NCBI RefSeq assembly: GCF_004912165.1
Contig: NZ_STGV01000002.1
Location: forward strand, 124,001 to 188,000
Length of the DNA: 64,000 nucleotides
Source of the DNA: Peteryoungia ipomoeae
Lineage (GTDB): Bacteria; Pseudomonadota; Alphaproteobacteria; Rhizobiales; Rhizobiaceae
Direction of reading: 5' to 3'
Position numbers and translations under genes: made by a program. The notes beneath the pieces were generated by a model that was not told where the DNA came from, made no database searches, and saw only the letters and a program-made list of their open reading frames with translations. Of this stretch, positions 8,902 through 17,133 are shown piece after piece (within the stretch, counting starts at the first letter, position 1; each line of letters begins with the position of its first letter).

Positions 8902-10407
8902 ATGGATTTCATCAGCAATCTCGCGCTTGGCTTTTCCACCGCAGGCTCCATCGAAAACCTGTTTTTCTGCCTCATCGGCGTCATTCTCGGCACGCTGATC
9001 GGCGTGCTCCCCGGCATCGGCGCGACGGCAACCATTGCCATGCTCCTGCCGATCACCTTCCAGCTCGAGCCGGTCTCGTCACTGATCATGCTGGCCGGCA
9101 TCTATTACGGCGCGCAGTATGGCGGCTCGACCACCGCCATCCTGATCAACATGCCGGGAGAGTCCTCCTCCGCCGTTACGGCCATCGATGGTTACCAGAT
9201 GGCCCGCAAGGGGCGTGCCGGTGCAGCACTCGCCATTGCCGCCATAGGCTCGTTTTTTGCAGGAACGGTATCGACCTTCCTGGTTGCCATCTTTGCCATC
9301 CCATTGACCAAGATCGCGCTCGAATTCGGCGCTGCCGAGTACTTCTCGCTGATGGTTGTCGGCCTTGTCTCATCGATCGCGCTGGCGCATGGATCGATCC
9401 TCAAGGCGCTGGCCATGGTGTCGCTCGGCCTGCTGCTCGGCCTTGTCGGTACCGACATCTATTCCGGCACGCCGCGTTTCACGCTCGGCATCCGCGAATA
9501 TGCTGATGGCCTGAACTTCGTCGCGGTCGCCGTGGGCGTCTTCGGGGTGGCAGAGATCCTGCGCAACCTGGAGAGCGATCGAAACCGGTCCGTGCTGATC
9601 ACCAAGGTCTCCGGGCTGATGCCGACGCGCGAGGACTTCCGCCGTATGGTGGGCCCCGTGCTGCGCGGCACGGGCATCGGTTCGGCACTTGGCATCCTGC
9701 CGGGTGGCGGCGCGATCCTCGCCTCCTTCGCCTCCTACACCGTGGAAAAGCGGATGGCGACGAACCCGAAGGAATTCGGACATGGCGCCATCGAAGGCGT
9801 GGCGGGACCGGAATCGGCCAACAATGCCGGCGCGCAGACCTCGTTCATCCCGCTGCTGACACTCGGCATTCCGGCCAATCCGGTGATGGCGCTGATGGTC
9901 GGTGCGATGATCATCCAGGGCATCGTGCCCGGCCCGAATGTCGCCAGCGAACAGCCCGCGCTGTTCTGGGGCATCATCGCCTCGATGTGGATCGGCAACC
10001 TGATGCTGCTGGTGCTCAACCTGCCGCTGATCGGGCTCTGGGTGAAGCTTCTCACGATCCCCTATTACGTGCTCTTCCCAATCATCATGGCCTTCTGCTC
10101 GATCGGGGTCTACAGCGTCAACGGCAATGTCTACGACCTCTATGCCGTCGCCCTGTTCGGCCTTGGCGGCTACCTCCTGGTCAAGCTGCGCTGCGAGCCC
10201 GCGCCCTTGCTGCTCGGCTTCGTACTGGGGCCTCTGCTGGAAGAAAACCTGCGCCGCGCGATGATCTTTTCCCGTGGCGACCCATCAACCTTCGTCACAC
10301 GCCCGATCAGCGCAACCCTGCTTCTGATCGCTCTTGCCGTTCTCGTCATCGTCTTCATGCCGAGCGTCAAGAAGAAGCGCGAAGAAGTCTTTCAAGAAGA
10401 AGACTGA
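8902..10407 (+). CDS. tctA: Tripartite tricarboxylate transporter, large permease TctA
   Basis: Large 12-helix permease subunit, 501 aa, normal for TctA. Conserved segments GVLPGIGATATIAMLLP (about 33-49), GGSTTAILINMPGESSS (about 74-90) and the repeat copies LGILPGGGAILASFAS and TSFIPLLTLGIPANPVM are present; the paired PGIGA/PGGGA and NMPGE/LGIPA elements reflect the internal duplication of the family. The last residues (KKKREEVFQEED) form a charged cytoplasmic tail. ATG 8902, 9 bp after tctB, and followed by a strong terminator. Confidence 0.95.
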   Translation: MDFISNLALGFSTAGSIENLFFCLIGVILGTLIGVLPGIGATATIAMLLPITFQLEPVSSLIMLAGIYYGAQYGGSTTAILINMPGESSSAVTAIDGYQMARKGRAGAALAIAAIGSFFAGTVSTFLVAIFAIPLTKIALEFGAAEYFSLMVVGLVSSIALAHGSILKALAMVSLGLLLGLVGTDIYSGTPRFTLGIREYADGLNFVAVAVGVFGVAEILRNLESDRNRSVLITKVSGLMPTREDFRRMVGPVLRGTGIGSALGILPGGGAILASFASYTVEKRMATNPKEFGHGAIEGVAGPESANNAGAQTSFIPLLTLGIPANPVMALMVGAMIIQGIVPGPNVASEQPALFWGIIASMWIGNLMLLVLNLPLIGLWVKLLTIPYYVLFPIIMAFCSIGVYSVNGNVYDLYAVALFGLGGYLLVKLRCEPAPLLLGFVLGPLLEENLRRAMIFSRGDPSTFVTRPISATLLLIALAVLVIVFMPSVKKKREEVFQEED

Positions 10408-10433
10408 GGCCTCGCAGACTTCGCCACAACTAG

Positions 10434-10463
10434 GGCCGGCGCCTCAGACGCCGGCCTTTCTTT
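10434..10463 (+). terminator. Rho-independent terminator after tctA
   Basis: Perfect 8-bp stem GGCCGGCG (10434-10441) / CGCCGGCC (10449-10456) with a 7-nt loop, followed by TTTCTTTG. It lies 27 bp behind the tctA stop and ends the dctBD-tctCBA region. Confidence 0.85.
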
Positions 10464-10490
10464 GTCTCCCGCAGGCGTGCCCTTCACACA

Positions 10491-10515
10491 AAAGATGACA
10501 ATAATTATCATCTTT
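10491..10515. promoter_or_regulatory. Palindrome with TGA-N9-TCA core (RirA iron-box like)
   Basis: A 25-bp near-perfect palindrome: arms AAAGATGA (10491-10498) and TCATCTTT (10508-10515) around an AT-rich centre. Its core is TGA-N9-TCA, the consensus of the iron-responsive operator bound by RirA in Rhizobiaceae. It lies about 110 bp before the AraC-type regulator of a siderophore locus. The palindrome is seen directly; binding by RirA rather than another iron regulator is inference. Confidence 0.6.
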
Positions 10516-10623
10516 GTTGACCGAGACGGTTTTCTGGCCGATGTTAGGCGCTTTCCTGGCGGCCCCCGGCGCGCCCCCAGCCAAAGTGGCGCGAGACTGA
10601 CCGAAGTGACCTACCTCCATTCC

Positions 10624-11505
10624 ATGCAGACAAAAATCGAGGGCATTCGTGCTGTTGCCCCGCCACGATGGCGATCCCTTGACGGCGTTGTCGGCGTGCA
10701 TTGGGATGCCGAAGCCCATGCCGGAGCCAGCGGCTACTACATCTCTCCCGACCCGCGCATCATGCTGTTTTTCAACACCGTGAGTGACCAGGTCAGAGCT
10801 GCTCATCGCCAGGAGGATATGGGCAGAAATGATCGCGGGCTGGCGAAGATCCTGTTCATCCCGGCGGGCGTGCCGCTCTGGACCCGCTTCACCCAGCGGC
10901 ATCGCTTCTCCCATCTCGATCTGCATCTGCATCAGGATCGCTTGATGCGCTATCTGACGCCGACGGTTGGCGCCTCCCAGGCGAGAGCCACACTGAAGAA
11001 ACCGATTGAGCTGCAGGAGTCGGAGCCCCTGACGAGGCTGGCTGATCTCGTAACCGGCGAACTTTCCGGGAATGGGCGCAACTCGGCGTTTGCCGAAAGC
11101 CTGGTGGGCAGCATCGTGATCGGATTGCTGGAACCGGAAGCCTCGGCAAGCGAGGCACGCCCAGCCGCGGGGCGGCTCACCCAGGCGCAATTGAACCGGC
11201 TTTCAGCGCATTTTGCCTTGACAGGCGAACACCGGCTGACGGTCGCCGAAATGGCCGAAGTCGTCGGTTTATCGGAGAGCTGGTTCGCGACTGTTTTTCG
11301 GGAAACGACCGGGAAAACGCCGCTGCAATGGCAGCTTCAGCGTCGCATCGAGGCAGCTCAGGCACTCCTTGGAGATGCCTCACTGACAATCGCAGATATC
11401 GCAGCGCAGCTTGGCTTTTCCGATCAGGCGCATCTGACCAAGGTCTTCCGCCAGGTTGTGGGCGAGACCCCGGCGGCCTGGCGTCGGAGCCGAGAAGACG
11501 GCTAA
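10624..11505 (+). CDS. AraC-family regulator of the siderophore locus
   Basis: A 293-aa transcription factor. The C-terminal ~100 residues hold two helix-turn-helix motifs of the AraC family: LTVAEMAEVVGLSESWFATVFRE and LTIADIAAQLGFSDQAHLTKVFRQ, then VVGETPAAWRR. The N-terminal part has no domain I can name and may bind a ferric siderophore, as in PchR/YbtA-like proteins. The frame stays open upstream to 10462, but it would run through the palindrome at 10491-10515, so I take the ATG at 10624 (a GTG at 10606 is an alternative). It is convergent with the TonB receptor gene and probably activates the receptor and/or transport genes. Confidence 0.8.
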   Translation: MQTKIEGIRAVAPPRWRSLDGVVGVHWDAEAHAGASGYYISPDPRIMLFFNTVSDQVRAAHRQEDMGRNDRGLAKILFIPAGVPLWTRFTQRHRFSHLDLHLHQDRLMRYLTPTVGASQARATLKKPIELQESEPLTRLADLVTGELSGNGRNSAFAESLVGSIVIGLLEPEASASEARPAAGRLTQAQLNRLSAHFALTGEHRLTVAEMAEVVGLSESWFATVFRETTGKTPLQWQLQRRIEAAQALLGDASLTIADIAAQLGFSDQAHLTKVFRQVVGETPAAWRRSREDG

Positions 11506-11510
11506 ACGAG

Positions 11511-11545
11511 AAAGCCCCGGACGTTTCGCCCGGGGCTTTGCTTTG
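11511..11545. terminator. Bidirectional terminator between araC-type gene and receptor gene
   Basis: Ten-bp perfect stem AAAGCCCCGG (11511-11520) / CCGGGGCTTT (11530-11539). The A-tract on the left and T-tract on the right let it work for both convergent genes, the regulator on the plus strand and the TonB receptor on the minus strand. Confidence 0.85.
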
Positions 11546-11574
11546 ACTACCAGGTCTGGGACTACCAGGTCTGG
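11545..11574. repeat. 15-bp tandem duplication over the receptor stop codon
   Basis: GACTACCAGGTCTGG occurs twice head to tail (11545-11559 and 11560-11574). The second copy contains the last codons and stop of the receptor gene (Gln-Thr-Trp-TAG on the minus strand); the first copy repeats the same codons and a second in-frame TAG just downstream. Confidence 0.9.
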
Positions 11575-13721
11575 CGGATGGTGGCGTAGATCGCCCGACC
11601 GGGGTTGTAGTAGTAGGCACCGCCGTCATCATTGGCGATGTGCTTTTCATCGAAGATGTTGCTGACATTCAGCTGGAATGTCGTGTTTTCCTTGATGTTG
11701 TAGGAATAGGCGGCGTCGAAGACGACGGCGTTGTCCGACTTCAGCGTATTGTTGTTGCCGAAGTAGTAGGAGCCGACGAAGCGCGCACCGGCGCCGAAGG
11801 TCATGTCGCCGCGCGCGCCTTCGCCTTCCAGCGTGTAGCTCGCCCACAGCGACGCCATGTGCTCCGGAACCTGGGCAAAGCGGTTTCCGTCGATGGAGCT
11901 TGCCGCCGTGCTGGTATCGACGATCTTCGAGTCGATGTAGCTGTAGGCCGCAATCAGCTCGAGGTTCGGCGTGACTTCCGCCTTGGCTTCGATGTCGAAG
12001 CCGCGATGACGGACCTTGTCGACGGTCGATGCAAGGTAGAACGGCCCTTCACGCGAGGTGATGTTCTCGAGCGTCAGATCATAGATCGACGCGGTGATCA
12101 TGCCCGGGAAGGCGTCGGGGCGATATTTGAGGCCCGCCTCCAACTGCTTGCCATAGACAGGCTCGTTGCCGGTGCTTGGCGGCGCGACGGATTCCGCGTA
12201 GCTGGCATAGGCTGCAAGCTCCTCGGTGATCTTGTAGCTCAGGCCCGCGCGCTTGCTGATCTCGCTGTAGTCAGCCTGTTCGGTCGTGTTGGCCAGAAGA
12301 TCGTTTTCCGTGAGATCCAGCCAGTCGTTGCGCAGGCCGACGCTGGCCGTCAGCCTGTCGGAGAAGATCAGATCCTGCTGAAGGTAGATGGCCGTCGCAG
12401 TCTGGTCGTTATTGCCGCGTGTGGAGGGATCGAGTGCAGGGATACCTGAGTAGACAGGGTTTTCCCAATCGATGCCGGGTGCATTGCCACCCCAGATCGG
12501 CGGATAGAGCGCGTAGGAATCGTTGGTTGACTTGAGGCTCTTGCCATCGACGCCAACAAGTGTGCGGCTTTCCACCTGATCGAAATTGGCTTCATAAAGC
12601 AGGTGCGCGTCAATGACGAACTGCTCGTTGGAACCGTCGCCGCTCGAGAAGATGCGATCGACAACCGTATCTGACGTGTCGGACGCGCCATCTGCATCAT
12701 AGATATAGGCAAAGCCCGATTTGCGATTCACTTTGCTGTAGCGCGCATTCGACCCGAATGTCAGGCCATTGCCGAAATCATGGTCGAACATGACGCTCAG
12801 CGTGTTGCGGTTGGTCTCATCGTAGTTGAAGTCTGGCTCGCCAAAGAAGCGATCGCGGTCGAAATCGGTGAAGCGCGGATGGCCGCCGCCGCTCGGTGTG
12901 GCGTCGCGATCCAGATGGTCGAAGACGACGCTCAGGCTGGTCATATCGGTGGGGCGCCAGGTCAGACCACCCATGATGAAATTCTCATCATTTTCCGAGA
13001 AGTCGAATTCTCCGTCGGCGCGCTGGAACTTGCCGGTGAGGCGATAGGAAAGCGTGTCGTCTTCGGTGAGATTATCGCCGAAATCGAAACCCAGCTCCTT
13101 GTGGGCAAAGGAGCCGGTCGTGCCATAGACCTCGCCGAACCGCTCGCTGCGCGGCGTCTTGGTGACGTAGTTGATGGCGCCGCCGGGATCGGACACGCCG
13201 AAGCCGGTGGAATTCGCGCCCTTCAAGACCTCCAGACGCTCGAAGGCATAGGGTTCTTCCTTGACGCCCAGCCAGGTGCGACCGATCGCCAGGCCATCAC
13301 GATAGGTGAAAGGGGAGAAACCACGGATCGTGACATAGTCGAAGCGATTGTCGGAACCGTAATAGTCCGTCGTCACACCTGCGGTGTATTGAACCACCTT
13401 CTCGACGGAATCCGCACCACGTTGCTCGATTTCCTTGGAGGTGATGACCGATACGGTGGCGGGCGTCGTGTGGATCTCGCCGGGCATCTTGCCGACAGCC
13501 GTGCTCTCCGTCGCAACGACCGTCTTGGAATCGGCGTCACCCTGACCCGCTCCATCAACATTGATTGTCTCAAGAACCGTCGTGCCATCGTCGGTCGCGG
13601 CGTCCTGCGCCTGGGCGAGGCCGGGTGCAAGCGCTGCAAGTGCGGTGCATCCCAACAGGATGGCTGTGCGGAGGCGGATGGAGGATCGTGTCGTATGTCC
13701 GGCGGTTGTTACTCTGACCAT
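11562..13721 (-). CDS. TonB-dependent siderophore receptor
   Basis: Outer-membrane gated beta-barrel that imports a ferric siderophore with energy from TonB-ExbBD. The 719-aa product starts MVRVTTAGHTTRSSIR and has a signal peptide cut near AQAQDAA, then a likely TonB box in TVLETINVDG. The plug domain (about 60-170) contains TPATVSVITSKEIEQRGA, YVTIRGFSPFTYRDG, ERLEVLKGANSTGFG and DPGGAINYVTKTP. The barrel ends in the usual aromatic residue (ATIRQTW). There is no N-terminal signalling (STN) domain, so it does not use a FecR/sigma circuit. ATG 13721 is preferred over the ATG at 13802 because it directly precedes the signal peptide. The siderophore type cannot be read; the plug resembles FhuA/FoxA-like hydroxamate receptors. 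Confidence 0.92.
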   Translation of the reverse strand: MVRVTTAGHTTRSSIRLRTAILLGCTALAALAPGLAQAQDAATDDGTTVLETINVDGAGQGDADSKTVVATESTAVGKMPGEIHTTPATVSVITSKEIEQRGADSVEKVVQYTAGVTTDYYGSDNRFDYVTIRGFSPFTYRDGLAIGRTWLGVKEEPYAFERLEVLKGANSTGFGVSDPGGAINYVTKTPRSERFGEVYGTTGSFAHKELGFDFGDNLTEDDTLSYRLTGKFQRADGEFDFSENDENFIMGGLTWRPTDMTSLSVVFDHLDRDATPSGGGHPRFTDFDRDRFFGEPDFNYDETNRNTLSVMFDHDFGNGLTFGSNARYSKVNRKSGFAYIYDADGASDTSDTVVDRIFSSGDGSNEQFVIDAHLLYEANFDQVESRTLVGVDGKSLKSTNDSYALYPPIWGGNAPGIDWENPVYSGIPALDPSTRGNNDQTATAIYLQQDLIFSDRLTASVGLRNDWLDLTENDLLANTTEQADYSEISKRAGLSYKITEELAAYASYAESVAPPSTGNEPVYGKQLEAGLKYRPDAFPGMITASIYDLTLENITSREGPFYLASTVDKVRHRGFDIEAKAEVTPNLELIAAYSYIDSKIVDTSTAASSIDGNRFAQVPEHMASLWASYTLEGEGARGDMTFGAGARFVGSYYFGNNNTLKSDNAVVFDAAYSYNIKENTTFQLNVSNIFDEKHIANDDGGAYYYNPGRAIYATIRQTW

Positions 13722-14027
13722 ATCAGTTTCCAGTGATTTGACGTCCCAAATCCCCATCACGGCTCGATATCCGCGCTGGAGGTCAACCAATGCCGTCCGC
13801 ATGGATCACCCGCTCCCCCTCAGGGCCGGCGACTTTGCTGCGAAATCCTCGACACGGTCACGGACCCCTTTAACTGGATATATTTACTCCAGTATTGTAT
13901 GATTCCGTGTTTTGTAGAATCCCCCTGAAAATCAGGGTTGCCGTTTACCGTGCGGGCTGGAAGGCGCTTGACCTTCCTGTATGAAGCTGAGAGTGACAGT
14001 CAACTTAAAACTGGAAAGAGCCTGCTC
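13722..14027. promoter_or_regulatory. Divergent control region with ACTGGA/TCCAGT dyad
   Basis: This 306-bp gap separates the receptor gene (minus) from the binding-protein gene (plus) and must hold both promoters. It contains an inverted repeat ACTGGA (13873-13878) / TCCAGT (13888-13893) around an AT-rich core, followed by the AT-rich stretch GTATTGTATGATTCC. The dyad is a candidate site for the AraC-type regulator or an iron repressor; this assignment is inference. Confidence 0.4.
13988..14002. promoter_or_regulatory. TGA-N9-TCA element before the siderophore transport operon
   Basis: TGA (13988-13990), nine bases, TCA (14000-14002), 25 bp before the ATG of the binding-protein gene. It fits the RirA iron-box consensus but, unlike the copy at 10491-10515, has no extended palindrome, so it could be chance. 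Confidence 0.35.
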
Positions 14028-15032
14028 ATGCACCGCCTTTTGCGTCCTTTTCGTATCACCCCTGCCCTCAGCCTTCTGATCACCTCACTCACGGTTGGGC
14101 AGGTGTCGGCGGAGGAGACCAAAGGATTTCCGGTGAAGATCGAGCATGCGCTTGGCACAACAGAATTGGCGGCAAAGCCATCGCGGGTGGCAACTGTTGC
14201 CTGGGCCAATCATGAGGTGCCGCTTGCGCTTGGCGTCGTGCCGATCGGCATGGCGGCAGCGAATTTTGGCGATGAGGATGGTGATGGCCTACTGCCTTGG
14301 GTCGCCGAGCGACTGAAGGAATTGAAAGCCGAGACACCGGTCTTGTTTGACGAGGGTGATGGCGTGGATTTCGAGGCTGTGGCTGGCACCGAGCCGGATG
14401 TCATTCTCGCCGCCTATTCCGGCCTCAGCCAGGCCGATTACGACACGTTGAGCCAGATTGCGCCTGTGGTCGCCTACCCGCAGGCACCCTGGTCGACCGA
14501 TTGGCGCGAGACAATCCGGCTTGGCAGTGCCGGTCTTGGAATGAGCCGCGAGGGAGATGCCCTGATTGCGGATATCGAGACGAAGATCGCAGCCGAGGTT
14601 GCCAAATATCCGGAGCTGAAGGGCAAGACCGCGATGTTCGTGACCCATCTCGGCGCCAATGATCTGAGCATGGTCAACTTCTACACGACGCAGGACACAA
14701 GGGTGCGCTTCTTCCAGGATCTCGGCCTGTCGATGCCGAAGAGCGTGACAGAGGCATCGTCCACCGGCAGCTTTGCCGGGTCGATCAGCGCTGAACGCAT
14801 CGACGATTTCGACGATGTCGATATCCTCGTCACCTATGGCGATCAGACACTTCTTCAGGCCATGAAGTCCAATCCCCTCCTGGCGCATATGCCGGCGGTC
14901 AAGCACGACGCCATCGTGCTGCTTGGCAGGGATGCCGTCGGCACCGCGGCCAATCCGACCCCGCTTTCCGTCACCTGGGTGCTTTCCGACTACGTTGCAT
15001 TGCTGGCAGAGGCAGCCCGCAAGAGCCCATGA
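14028..15032 (+). CDS. Siderophore ABC transporter, periplasmic binding protein
   Basis: A 334-aa class III (FecB/FhuD-like) binding protein that passes a ferric siderophore from the outer-membrane receptor to the inner-membrane permeases. Residues 1-26 are a Sec signal peptide (TPALSLLITSLTVGQVSAEE). The mature part has VATVAWANHEVPLALGVVPIG and EPDVILAAYSGLSQADYDTL in the N-lobe, and ISAERIDDFDDVDILVTYG in the C-lobe, linked by one long helix as usual. ATG 14028 is chosen because GGAAAGAG lies upstream and the signal peptide starts here. The stop overlaps the next start by ATGA. It is the first gene of a five-gene unit. Confidence 0.9.
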   Translation: MHRLLRPFRITPALSLLITSLTVGQVSAEETKGFPVKIEHALGTTELAAKPSRVATVAWANHEVPLALGVVPIGMAAANFGDEDGDGLLPWVAERLKELKAETPVLFDEGDGVDFEAVAGTEPDVILAAYSGLSQADYDTLSQIAPVVAYPQAPWSTDWRETIRLGSAGLGMSREGDALIADIETKIAAEVAKYPELKGKTAMFVTHLGANDLSMVNFYTTQDTRVRFFQDLGLSMPKSVTEASSTGSFAGSISAERIDDFDDVDILVTYGDQTLLQAMKSNPLLAHMPAVKHDAIVLLGRDAVGTAANPTPLSVTWVLSDYVALLAEAARKSP

Positions 15033-16081
15033 TGCCCATGCCAACAGGCCGCACGGATGCAGGGACAGAGCCTCACAAAAGAGGCGCGCGAGCTGGCAAG
15101 CGCTTGCTTTGGCTTGCGGCCCTGCTGGCCCTTGCCCTGCTGCTTGCCCTGCTCTCGCTTGCGATTGGCACGCGCAGCGTGCCTCTTGCAGAGGCGTTCG
15201 AGGCGCTCTCTGGAGAAAACACGACAATCGGGCAAGCGGCTGTCGCCACCCGCATTCCCCGCACGCTGCTCGCCATCGTGGCCGGTGCAGCGCTCGGGCT
15301 TTCCGGTGCCGTCATGCAGGGCGTCACCCGCAACCCCTTGGCGGATCCCGGCATTCTCGGCGTCAATATTGGCGCTTCGCTCGCCGTTGTCATCGCCGTC
15401 GTCTGGTTCGGCATCACCTCCGCGGAGGCCTTCATCTGGACGGCGATCTTTGGGGCCGGGCTGACGGCGGTCTTCGTCTACGGCGTTGGCTCACTTGGGC
15501 GCGGTGGCGCAACCCCGCTGAAGCTTGCCCTTGCCGGTGCTGCCACCTCGATTGCCTTTTCCTCGCTGGTGATTGCCGTCGTGCTGCCGCGTGCCGATAT
15601 TGCCGGCGGTGTGCGCTCCTGGCAGGTTGGCGGCGTGGGCGGCGCCACCTTTGAGCGCATCGAGCCCGTCCTTGTCTTTCTCGCCGTCGGCTTTCTCATT
15701 TCCCTCCTCTCGGCCCGGCGCCTGAATTCCCTTGCACTCGGCGATGAACTGGCTGCGGGTCTCGGAGAACGCGTCGCTTTTGCGCGGGCCAGCGCATCGC
15801 TCGGCGCCATCCTGCTGTGTGGTGCCACCACGGCAGTTTGCGGACCTATCGGATTTGTTGGCCTGGTGGTGCCGCATGCCTGCCGGCTTCTGGTCGGTGT
15901 CGATCACCGCTGGCTCCTGCCATTCTCCGCCATTGGCGGTGCCATTCTGCTGACCGCTGCCGATATCGTCGGACGCCTGGCGGCCAGACCGTCCGAGCTT
16001 GAGGTCGGCATCGTCACGGCTTTGATCGGCGGGCCGTTTTTCATCTTCATCGTGCGCAGACAGAAGGTCCGGGACCTGTGA
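15029..16081 (+). CDS. Siderophore ABC transporter permease, FecCD family (first)
   Basis: Integral membrane subunit with about nine or ten helices, 350 aa. After a positively charged N-terminus comes TM1 (LLWLAALLALALLLALLSLA). The FecCD signatures RIPRTLLAIVAGAALGLSGA, QGVTRNPLADPGILGVNIGA and GPIGFVGLVVPHACRLLVGVDH are clear; the latter two are near the loop that contacts the ATPase. It forms a heterodimer with the next gene product. ATG 15029, 4-bp overlap with the binding-protein gene. Confidence 0.93.
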   Translation: MMPMPTGRTDAGTEPHKRGARAGKRLLWLAALLALALLLALLSLAIGTRSVPLAEAFEALSGENTTIGQAAVATRIPRTLLAIVAGAALGLSGAVMQGVTRNPLADPGILGVNIGASLAVVIAVVWFGITSAEAFIWTAIFGAGLTAVFVYGVGSLGRGGATPLKLALAGAATSIAFSSLVIAVVLPRADIAGGVRSWQVGGVGGATFERIEPVLVFLAVGFLISLLSARRLNSLALGDELAAGLGERVAFARASASLGAILLCGATTAVCGPIGFVGLVVPHACRLLVGVDHRWLLPFSAIGGAILLTAADIVGRLAARPSELEVGIVTALIGGPFFIFIVRRQKVRDL

Positions 16082-17133
16082 CCAGACCCTTCCTCACCGC
16101 AGCAGAGCTTTTGACCGCGACCATTGCCAGCAGGCGAAGGCGGCAATCGCGCAAATGGAGCTGGATGCTGTCCGGCATGGGCGCAATGCTCCTGCTCGGA
16201 TTCATTGCCACCCTCATGCTCGGACAGACCACGACGCCTCTAAGCGATGTGCTGAGGGTTCTCTCGGGAGAGACGGTGCCTGGCGCAAGTTTTACCGTTG
16301 GGCAGCTTCGCCTGCCGCGCGCGGTGATGGCGCTCCTTGCCGGGGCGAGCTTCGGTCTGGGTGGTGCGGCCTTCCAGACCCTGCTGCGCAATCCGCTCGC
16401 CAGCCCCGACATTATCGGCATCACCTCAGGCGCCAGTGCCGCTGCCGTGTTCGCGATTGTCGTCCTGTCGATGAGCGGGCCTGCTGTTTCGATTTTCGCG
16501 ATTGTTTCGGGACTCGGCGTTGCGCTCGCGGTCTACGCTCTTTCTGCCAAGAACGGGGTGGCCGGTCCACGACTGATCCTGGTCGGCATCGGCGTCTCTG
16601 CCATGCTGGAAAGCATGATCGCCTATGTGCTGGCACGTGCACCCGCCTTCAGCCTGCAGGAAGCCATGCGCTGGCTGACCGGCAGCCTCAATGGCGCGCA
16701 GCTTTCACAGGCGCTCCCGGTCGCCGTCTCCCTCATGGTCTTTGGCGGCATCCTTCTTGCCAAGTCGCGCGATCTGGAAGCCATGCGGACAGGTGAAGAT
16801 ACGGCGACCGCTCTCGGCGTCTCGGTTGGCCTCACCCGCATTCTCGTCATCGTTTCAGCGGTGGGCCTGATTGCAACGGCAACGGCCGTCACCGGTCCGA
16901 TCGCGTTTGTCGCCTTTCTCGCCGGCCCGATCGCCTCCCGCAGTATCGGCCGGCGCGGATCCGTACTCCTGCCGGCAGCGCTTATCGGTGCCGCACTGGT
17001 GTTGACAGGGGATTTCGTCGGCCAGTTCCTCCTGCCAGGTCGCTATCCGGTCGGCGTGGTCACCGGCGCACTCGGCGCTCCCTATCTCATCATCCTCATC
17101 ATCAGGGTCAACCGAAGCGGAGGTGCCGCGTGA
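16078..17133 (+). CDS. Siderophore ABC transporter permease, FecCD family (second)
   Basis: Second FecCD subunit, 351 aa, pairing with the preceding permease. It starts with GTG at 16078, overlapping the upstream stop as GTGA. TM1 is WMLSGMGAMLLLGFIATLML. Family motifs: LRLPRAVMALLAGASFGLGG, QTLLRNPLASPDIIGITSGA, and ATAVTGPIAFVAFLAGPIASR. The GPIAFVAFLAGPIA form is typical of the FecD-type partner, while the first permease has the GPIGFVGLVVPH form. The two-permease arrangement is standard for iron-siderophore importers. Confidence 0.93.
   Translation: MTRPFLTAAELLTATIASRRRRQSRKWSWMLSGMGAMLLLGFIATLMLGQTTTPLSDVLRVLSGETVPGASFTVGQLRLPRAVMALLAGASFGLGGAAFQTLLRNPLASPDIIGITSGASAAAVFAIVVLSMSGPAVSIFAIVSGLGVALAVYALSAKNGVAGPRLILVGIGVSAMLESMIAYVLARAPAFSLQEAMRWLTGSLNGAQLSQALPVAVSLMVFGGILLAKSRDLEAMRTGEDTATALGVSVGLTRILVIVSAVGLIATATAVTGPIAFVAFLAGPIASRSIGRRGSVLLPAALIGAALVLTGDFVGQFLLPGRYPVGVVTGALGAPYLIILIIRVNRSGGAA

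Noticed and set aside
10462-10623. Earlier start for the AraC-type regulator
   Set aside because: The added residues would be encoded by the iron-box palindrome and terminator edge and do not resemble the family.
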